From contig NZ_JAHLPV010000018.1 in assembly GCF_018918095.1 (NCBI RefSeq), forward strand, positions 1 through 48,873: a DNA stretch of 48,873 bases, written 5' to 3'. This DNA comes from Acetivibrio sp. MSJd-27 (GTDB lineage Bacteria; Bacillota; Clostridia; UMGS1840; HGM11507). Under the pieces are notes generated by a model, which was given only the letters and a program-made list of their open reading frames with translations, did no database searches and was not told the origin of the DNA. Positions 48,846-48,873 of the stretch are shown here, in pieces; positions within the stretch are counted from its first letter, which is position 1, and every line of letters begins with the position of its first letter. The position numbers and the translations under genes were made by a program.

Positions 48846-48873
48846 ATGGCAAAAACTCAAGCCTTAATCCGGC
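48846..48873 (+). CDS. Possible start of a gene cut by the window edge
   Basis: ATGGCAAAAACTCAAGCC opens a frame reading MAKTQALIR before the window ends. The upstream sequence AACAGAAAC is a weak ribosome binding site. Together with the isolated terminator and the IS-end-like string before it, it could be the start of a transposase, but nine residues cannot show this. Confidence 0.2.

Larger units (their letters stand above)
48445..48873. other. Gene-free right end with strong hairpins
   Basis: No convincing gene occupies this stretch. It holds a 20-bp perfect inverted repeat, an isolated strong terminator and, at the very end, a possible start codon. The string CTTCTAACTTTGTGTAAAGT (about 48759-48778), read on the other strand, resembles the ends of IS256-type elements from memory. 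Confidence 0.4.

Overview
This window looks like the chromosome of an anaerobic, low-to-medium GC Gram-positive bacterium of the class Clostridia (Bacillota). The evidence is the gene content: an [FeFe] hydrogenase, an ECF-type vitamin transporter S component, a surface-layer (SLH) protein, NADP-type glutamate dehydrogenase, an XRE-cupin/acyl-CoA ligase pair and a DUF5685/J-domain pair. It also has strong GGAGG ribosome binding sites and sigma-A-like promoters, nearly all with 17-bp spacers. No rRNA, tRNA, CRISPR array or prophage was seen. The left edge cuts an IS transposase and the right edge may enter another insertion sequence.

Layout. 1-5.3 kb: transposase fragment, processive family-2 glycosyltransferase, radA, and an ECF sigma/anti-sigma pair. 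5.4-7.1 kb: ECF S component and P1-family peptidase, divergently transcribed from one compact promoter region. 7.4-13.9 kb: a carbohydrate ABC importer (two permeases and a lipoprotein) with a membrane-anchored AraC-type regulator. 14.1-19.5 kb: an operon with TetR, a Gfo/Idh/MocA oxidoreductase and an unusual DHOD/GltD-like fusion flavoprotein, followed by a NagB-like isomerase; the TetR start region carries a perfect palindromic operator. 19.7-24.2 kb: cation/proton antiporter, gdhA and a 2-hydroxyacid dehydrogenase. 24.5-28.2 kb: secreted beta-propeller protein, a nest of repeats, a two-gene ribbon-helix-helix module and a thioesterase. 28.4-31.3 kb: an SsuABC/ThiXYZ-like ABC importer operon. 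31.5-36.4 kb: a cysteine-rich unknown protein, then XRE-cupin, acyl-CoA ligase, Nudix and MutY in one direction. 36.6-39.9 kb: [FeFe] hydrogenase, thioredoxin-like ferredoxin and an NSS transporter. 40.2-43.5 kb: AI-2E-type transporter, DUF5685, J-domain protein and a small membrane protein. 43.7-48.2 kb: SLH protein, rdgB-rph, and an NfeD/SPFH pair.

The least explained material is intergenic. A dispersed element of about 143 bp that folds into several hairpins occurs in three good copies (7.15, 27.04 and 48.30 kb) and one degenerate copy (14.98 kb). A second short dispersed repeat (36.48 and 46.61 kb, with a relative at 3.49 kb) contains a complete -35/-10 promoter, placed exactly to drive the XRE-cupin and rph genes. 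The ECF S component has a structured leader that appears to begin at the transcription start. Its promoter shares one palindromic -35 hexamer with the divergent peptidase promoter. A 277-bp unit bounded by 29-30-bp imperfect inverted repeats lies between the antiporter and gdhA.
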